From the NCBI RefSeq assembly GCF_012979235.1, contig NZ_JAATWC010000004.1, positions 1-64,000 of the forward strand: a stretch of DNA of 64,000 nt, given 5' to 3'. The notes under the pieces were generated by a model. That model was not told the DNA's origin. It saw only the letters and a program-made list of their open reading frames with translations, and searched no databases. The DNA is from Dissulfurirhabdus thermomarina (lineage in GTDB: Bacteria > Desulfobacterota > Dissulfuribacteria > Dissulfuribacterales > Dissulfurirhabdaceae). Of this stretch, positions 59,872 through 64,000 are shown piece after piece (position 1 is the stretch's first letter; every line of letters starts with the position of its first letter). A program made the translations under genes and the position numbers.

Positions 59872-60915
59872 TCAATCCCCGGCCCCCCCGGTCGGGGCCC
59901 CGCCGGGGCCGCCCGAGGCCCCGTCGATGTCCACGATGCGGGTGCGGCCCACGTAGGGCTTGACCTGGTAGCGGCTGATGCCGGCGATGCGGCGGCCGAT
60001 CTCCGCCATGCGTTCCACCTCGGCCTCCAGCTTGTCCACCAGGGCCTGGGCGGGGTGATCCGGTGGGACCTTCCGGCGGAGGAACCAGGCCAGGCCCACG
60101 ATGACCTGGATGGGTTGGTTCATCTCGTGGGCCGCGGCGCCGGCCATCTCGAGGACCCCGGCGAGGCGCTCCCGCTCGAGCCGCTCGGCCTCGGCCCGCC
60201 GCTGTTCCGTGACGTCGAGCAGGACGGCCACGGCGTGCCGGGGCCCGCCATCCCGCCCCGGCGGACACGAGACGTGCCAGGCCACGTCCCGGGCCCGCCC
60301 GAGCCCGTCGGCCATGCGCACCACGAAGTGGGTGCCCGCGGCCCCCAGCCGGAGGCGGTCGATCTCCTCCCGGAGCGCGGCGAGGTCCGCCTCGATCACC
60401 CCCGTCTCCACGGAGCGGCCCACGAACTCGGCGCGGGCCCGCCCCACCAGGGCCAGGGCCGCCCGGTTGGCGTCCGTCCACTCCCCCGCCTCCACCGAAA
60501 AACGCGCGATCCCGATCCCGGGCGGTCCCTCGGCGAGGAAGCGGTACCGGCCGTAGCCCTCCCGCTGGAGGGCCGCCGCACGGGTGAGGAAGGGAAGCAG
60601 CCTCCGGAGCCGGAAAAGCAGCACGAGCAGGAGGACCGTGGAGACCGCCGTGCCGGCGCCGGCGGCGGCGAGCAGCCCGGAAAGGCGCCGCAGCGTCTCC
60701 ACCCGGACCGGGACGGCCGCCCCAGCGGCGGGCCCGGCCGGAACCGCCTCCCCCCCGGCGGCCACGGATCGGGCCACCCTCGCCCGCTCCTCCCCCACCG
60801 CCCGCCGGAGCCCGTGGACCTCCACGAGGATCCAGCCCTCCAGGAGGGAGACGGCCGCCAGGACCAGCACCGCCCAGGCCCAGAAGCGGTCCGCCTTGGA
60901 ACGGGGGCGCTTCAC
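59872..60915 (-). CDS. PAS-HisKA membrane protein lacking a kinase ATPase domain
   Basis: 347 residues from a GTG coupled to the preceding small gene (GTGA). Two membrane segments (about residues 9-30 and 72-96) flank a short periplasmic loop. A PAS domain (about 115-240) follows, then a HisKA-like helical hairpin with the phospho-acceptor His ([20 protein letters not shown]). The protein ends about 80 residues later in a Gly/Pro tail ([17 protein letters not shown]) with no N, G1 or G2 boxes. It therefore cannot autophosphorylate alone; it could be trans-phosphorylated or act as a sensor scaffold. No response regulator is adjacent. Confidence 0.75.
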   Translation of the reverse strand: MKRPRSKADRFWAWAVLVLAAVSLLEGWILVEVHGLRRAVGEERARVARSVAAGGEAVPAGPAAGAAVPVRVETLRRLSGLLAAAGAGTAVSTVLLLVLLFRLRRLLPFLTRAAALQREGYGRYRFLAEGPPGIGIARFSVEAGEWTDANRAALALVGRARAEFVGRSVETGVIEADLAALREEIDRLRLGAAGTHFVVRMADGLGRARDVAWHVSCPPGRDGGPRHAVAVLLDVTEQRRAEAERLERERLAGVLEMAGAAAHEMNQPIQVIVGLAWFLRRKVPPDHPAQALVDKLEAEVERMAEIGRRIAGISRYQVKPYVGRTRIVDIDGASGGPGGAPTGGAGD

Positions 60916-61244
60916 CTCGGCAACTGGCCGGTCAAGTGGAGGAACCCCTCGTGGAGGAACTGGCTGACGGCGAAGAAGGCGGCCAGCCACGCGGCCCACT
61001 TCGCCATCCGGGGCGGGGTCACCTCGTACTTGAACATCTTCCGTGTCAGGCCCACCAGGAGGAACATGGTCCCGACCCCATAGAAGAGGCAGAGGAAGAG
61101 GTTCCAGAGGGTCTGCCGCACGGCGCCGGCCGGCTCCCCGCCCCTCGCCACGAAGAGCAGGGTCAGGCCGACGGTCGCCGCCAGCTGGCGGATGTCCCGC
61201 CGGGTCCAGCCGGCGGGGGGATCGGTGGGGATCTCGGGGCGCAC
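60912..61244 (-). CDS. Small membrane protein, hypothetical
   Basis: 110 residues from a GTG with GGGAGG 5 nt upstream; a longer frame would collide with the start of the divergent radical SAM gene. Two to three hydrophobic segments (LRQLAATVGLTLL-type start, NLFLCLFYGVGTMFLLVGLT, MAKWAAWLAAFFAVSQFLHE). No family recognised. It overlaps the PAS-HisKA gene and is probably cotranscribed with it, so it could be a sensing or anchoring partner. Confidence 0.6.
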   Translation of the reverse strand: MRPEIPTDPPAGWTRRDIRQLAATVGLTLLFVARGGEPAGAVRQTLWNLFLCLFYGVGTMFLLVGLTRKMFKYEVTPPRMAKWAAWLAAFFAVSQFLHEGFLHLTGQLPR

Positions 61245-61308
61245 ACGGACCTCCCGGGGACGCGGGGCGTCCTTGGATTTTGCGGAAACCGCGCTAGAGT
61301 AGCTTGCC

Positions 61309-62259
61309 ATGGAATACTGCTTCGGTCCAGTCCGGTCCCGCCGCCTGGGGCGGTCCCTGGGGGTCGACATCCTCCCGGCCAAGACCTGCAACCTGAACTG
61401 CGTCTACTGCGAGGTGGGCCCCACCACCCGGTTCACCCTGGAGCGGGCCGAGTACCACCCCACCGCCGCCATCCTCGCCGAGCTCGAGGCGGTGCTCCGC
61501 GACCCGCCCGCTCCCTTCGACACCCTCACCTTCACCGCCTCGGGCGAGCCCACCCTCCACTCGGGCCTCGGGGAGCTGGTGGCCCGCGCCAAGGCCCTCA
61601 CCGACCGGCCCGTGGCGCTGCTCACCAACGGGGTCCTCTTCTCCGACCCCGGGGTCCGGCGGGCGGTGCGCGATGTGGACATCCTCATGCCCTCCCTGGA
61701 CGCCGCCCGGGCCGAGGCCTTCCGCGCCGTCAACCGGCCCCCGGCCGCCGTCCGGGTGGAGGACGTGGTGGAAGGCCTGGTCGCCCTCCGGCGGGAACAC
61801 CCGGGGCGGATCTTCCTGGAGGTCCTCCTGGTCGGCGGCATGAACGACGGCCCGGCGGACGTCCAGGCCCTGGCCCGCGCCGTGGACCGGATCCGGCCCG
61901 ACCGGGTGCAACTCAACACCGTGGCCCGGCCGCCGGCGGAGGCCGACGCGCGCCCCGTCCCCCGCGCCCGCCTCGAGGCCGTCCGGGCCGAGCTGGGGGA
62001 CGCGGCCGAGATCATCGCCCCCGGCGAGCTCGTGGCCGAGGGCCGGGGCCGGCCCGTGGCCGTTCGGGAGCTGCTCCGCATCCTGCGGCGCCGGCCCTCC
62101 ACCCCGGAAGACCTCGCCGTGGCCCTGGACCTCGAGCCGGCCGGGGTGCGGGACCTCCTCCACCGGCTGGAGGCCTCCGGGGAGGTGGCCGCGGAACGCC
62201 TCTCCGGCGTGCTCTTCTACCGGGCGGCGGGGGACACCGGCGGGCCGCCCCGCCATTGA
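61309..62259 (+). CDS. Radical SAM protein (COG0731-like)
   Basis: 316 residues. The SAM cluster motif is in KTCNLNCVYCEVGPTT (CxxxCxxC), preceded by the subfamily start FGPVRSRRLGRSLGVDILP. TFTASGEPTLHSGLGEL holds the GEPT-like SAM-contact block. A C-terminal winged-helix-like region (residues about 245-300; STPEDLAVALDLEPAGVRDLL) is also typical. The substrate is unknown for this subfamily. It is divergent from the small membrane protein gene and is followed by RNase G after 64 bp. Confidence 0.88.
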   Translation: MEYCFGPVRSRRLGRSLGVDILPAKTCNLNCVYCEVGPTTRFTLERAEYHPTAAILAELEAVLRDPPAPFDTLTFTASGEPTLHSGLGELVARAKALTDRPVALLTNGVLFSDPGVRRAVRDVDILMPSLDAARAEAFRAVNRPPAAVRVEDVVEGLVALRREHPGRIFLEVLLVGGMNDGPADVQALARAVDRIRPDRVQLNTVARPPAEADARPVPRARLEAVRAELGDAAEIIAPGELVAEGRGRPVAVRELLRILRRRPSTPEDLAVALDLEPAGVRDLLHRLEASGEVAAERLSGVLFYRAAGDTGGPPRH

Positions 62260-62323
62260 CAGCCCCGCCGCGGCCGGGGTAAAGGACCCCCTGGCACCGG
62301 CGCCGCACCGGGCCCCGACACCC

Positions 62324-63844
62324 ATGACGCACCCCACCGCCGCCAAGACCGCCCGCGATCCCGCCGCCGGGGAGCGGGGCCGCCGCCTCATCCTCGTCAA
62401 CACCGAGGCCCCGGAGGAACACCGCGTGGCCCTCGTGGAGGCCGGGCGCCTCGAGGCCTTCGACGTGGAGACCCCGGCCCAGGTCCAGCTCCGGGGCAAC
62501 ATCTACAAGGGCCGCATCGCCAACGTGGAGCCGAGCCTCCGGGCCGCCTTCGTGGAGATGGGCCTCGAGCGCCACGGCTACCTCCCCTTCCAGGACATCC
62601 ACCCCGACTACCTGGGGAACCCGGAAAACGGCCGGCCCGTCCACGAGCTCCTCTCCCGGGGGCAGGAGGTCCTGGTGCAGGTGGTGAAGGAACCCACACA
62701 CCTCAAGGGGGCGGCCGTCACCACCTACCTCTCCATCCCCGGCCGCTTCCTGGTGCTCATGCCCGGCACCGCCCACGTGGGCGTCTCGCGCCGCATCGAA
62801 GACGAGGCGGAGCGCCGGCGCCTCAAGGAGATCCTCGCCGGGGCCGCCCTCCCCGAGGGAACCGGCCTCATCGCCCGGACCGCCTCCGCCGGGGTGCCCA
62901 AGCGCGAGATCCTCAAGGACGGCAAGTACCTCCTCCGCCTCTGGCGGGCCATCCGGCAGAAGGCCCAGAAGGCCAAGGTCCCCGCCCTGGTCCACCGGGA
63001 GCGGGACCTCATCACCCGCTTCCTCCGCGACCACCTGGACGCCGACGTGCAGGAGATCCTGGTGGACCAGCGGGCCACCTTCGACGCGGTCCGGGGCTTC
63101 CTCCGCGTCATCGCCCCCCGCCAGGCCCGGGCCGTCCGCCTCTACCAGGAGAGCGAGCCCCTCTTCTCGCGCTTCCACCTGGAACACCAGATCGAGCAGA
63201 TCTACCAGCCGCGGGTGGAGCTCCCCTCCGGCGGGTTCCTGGTCATCGAGCCCACCGAGGCCCTGGTGGCCGTGGACGTGAACTCGGGCCGCAACGTCCA
63301 GGGGAAGGACCTGGAGGAGACGGCCCTGGTCACCAACCTCGAGGCCGCCGACGAGGCCGCCCGCCAGCTCCGGCTCCGGGACCTCGGGGGGCTCGTGGTC
63401 ATCGACTTCATCGACATGAAGGGCCGGGCCAACCGGGCCCGGGTGGAACGCCGCCTCCGGGAGGGCCTCCGCAAGGACCGCGCCCGCACCGACGTGGGCC
63501 GCATCTCCCGCTTCGGCCTCCTCGAGATGGTCCGCCAGAAGATCCGGGCCCCCCTGGAACTCGGGACGTACCGGCCCTGCCCCACCTGCCGGGGCCGGGG
63601 CCTGGTCCGGTCCGTGGAGACCCTGGCCCTGGTGTATCTTCGCCGGATCCGCTCCCGCCTGGCGGGCATGAAGCCCGGGGAGGTCACCCGGGTGGCCCTC
63701 GAGGTGCCGGGCGCGGTGGCGGGCTACCTCCTCAACCGGAAACGGGCGGAACTCCTCCGCCTCGAGGAGGCCTTCGGCGTCCAGGTCGAGGTGACCGGAA
63801 GCGCCGCCCTCGGACCCGAGGAACACCGGCTGGAGCTGCGCTGA
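62324..63844 (+). CDS. rng: Ribonuclease G/E family endoribonuclease
   Basis: 506 residues, RNase G length without the long RNase E scaffold tail. The S1 domain opens near residue 55 (LRGNIYKGRIANVEPSLRAA, FVEMGLERHGYLPF). The catalytic Asp residues lie in VAVDVNSGRN and VVIDFIDM, and the Zn-link is in CPTCRGRGL. These enzymes process 16S rRNA 5' ends and turn over mRNA. The start chosen is the ATG at 62324, which leaves a 25-residue Arg/Ala-rich extension before the family core. Confidence 0.93.
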   Translation: MTHPTAAKTARDPAAGERGRRLILVNTEAPEEHRVALVEAGRLEAFDVETPAQVQLRGNIYKGRIANVEPSLRAAFVEMGLERHGYLPFQDIHPDYLGNPENGRPVHELLSRGQEVLVQVVKEPTHLKGAAVTTYLSIPGRFLVLMPGTAHVGVSRRIEDEAERRRLKEILAGAALPEGTGLIARTASAGVPKREILKDGKYLLRLWRAIRQKAQKAKVPALVHRERDLITRFLRDHLDADVQEILVDQRATFDAVRGFLRVIAPRQARAVRLYQESEPLFSRFHLEHQIEQIYQPRVELPSGGFLVIEPTEALVAVDVNSGRNVQGKDLEETALVTNLEAADEAARQLRLRDLGGLVVIDFIDMKGRANRARVERRLREGLRKDRARTDVGRISRFGLLEMVRQKIRAPLELGTYRPCPTCRGRGLVRSVETLALVYLRRIRSRLAGMKPGEVTRVALEVPGAVAGYLLNRKRAELLRLEEAFGVQVEVTGSAALGPEEHRLELR

Positions 63845-63872
63845 CCCGGCCGAAACGGAAAGGACCCCCGTC

Positions 63873-64000
63873 ATGAAGGAACTCCGCCTCCACGTCCCGG
63901 CCCACATCGCCGACCTCGTCCCCTACCCGCCCGGGAAACCCCTGGAGGAGCTGGAACGGGAATACGGCATCACGGGCGCCGTCAAGCTCGCCTCCAACGA
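63873..64000 (+). CDS. hisC: Histidinol-phosphate aminotransferase, 5' part only
   Basis: The window ends 43 codons into the gene. The visible start (DLVPYPPGKPLEELEREYG, KLASNE) is the conserved HisC N-terminus. The enzyme is PLP-dependent and acts in histidine synthesis. ATG follows GGAAAGGA by about 9 nt. Confidence 0.85.
   Translation, partial: MKELRLHVPAHIADLVPYPPGKPLEELEREYGITGAVKLASN

Overview
The window looks like chromosome of a GC-rich, strictly anaerobic, probably autotrophic bacterium of the Desulfobacterota (former Deltaproteobacteria). The reasons are very high GC outside the first 10 kb, a one-strand Wood-Ljungdahl (reductive acetyl-CoA) gene set with bacterial-type AcsB/CooS/AcsCD, HdrA/MvhD electron-transfer proteins with in-frame UGA (selenocysteine) codons, and a selenocysteine formate dehydrogenase. 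Genus cannot be fixed from sequence alone.

Bases 1-10250 are an accessory island. It is an array of orphan Rhs C-terminal modules: a short GC-rich piece of Rhs core ending in the DPxGL cleavage-site region, then an AT-rich variable toxin tip, then a small immunity-like gene that overlaps it or follows closely. Seven tips can be recognised (A-G), with six partner genes, all encoding membrane proteins or a lipoprotein. Several partner genes are followed by a similar GGCGGT...ACCGCC hairpin. The array is broken up by an intact IS30-family element, remnants of three other transposases, and a 687-bp duplication that carries a frameshifted copy of one immunity gene. The main Rhs gene must lie to the left of the window.

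Bases 10376-37081 are ordinary chromosome: a chemotaxis receptor, GlgC, a DHH phosphoesterase, PolX, a NIL-domain ferredoxin, a tRNA/rRNA modification run (mnmA-mtaB-tsaD-DUF2062-ksgA), mfd-surA-recO-LOG, a cobalamin-riboswitch-controlled btuF-cobI pair, a DUF6178 protein, a response-regulator/HD-GYP/degenerate-kinase trio, and a tiny Cys-rich membrane protein.

Bases 37324-59756 (minus strand) are the centrepiece. In transcription order: fhs, then folD-cooS-hdrA-mvhD-hdrC-like-mvhD2-metV-metF/acsD-acsB-acsC-acsE-fdhA. Together they cover formate to methyl-THF (FdhA, Fhs, FolD, MetFV), methyl transfer to the corrinoid protein (AcsE, AcsCD), CO2 to CO (CooS) and acetyl-CoA assembly (AcsB), plus an Hdr/Mvh module likely to wire MetFV to an electron carrier. 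Three genes need UGA read as selenocysteine: hdrA (residue 58), mvhD (residue 69) and fdhA (residue 825). Each UGA is followed by a SECIS-like hairpin. Two architectures stand out: a single ORF that fuses MetF to the corrinoid protein small subunit AcsD through a coiled coil and an Ala/Pro/Lys linker, and a formate dehydrogenase fused to a GltD-like NAD(P)H oxidoreductase.

Bases 59872-64000 hold a PAS/HisKA protein without an ATPase domain, a small membrane protein, a radical SAM protein, RNase G/E and the start of hisC. No tRNA, rRNA or CRISPR was seen.
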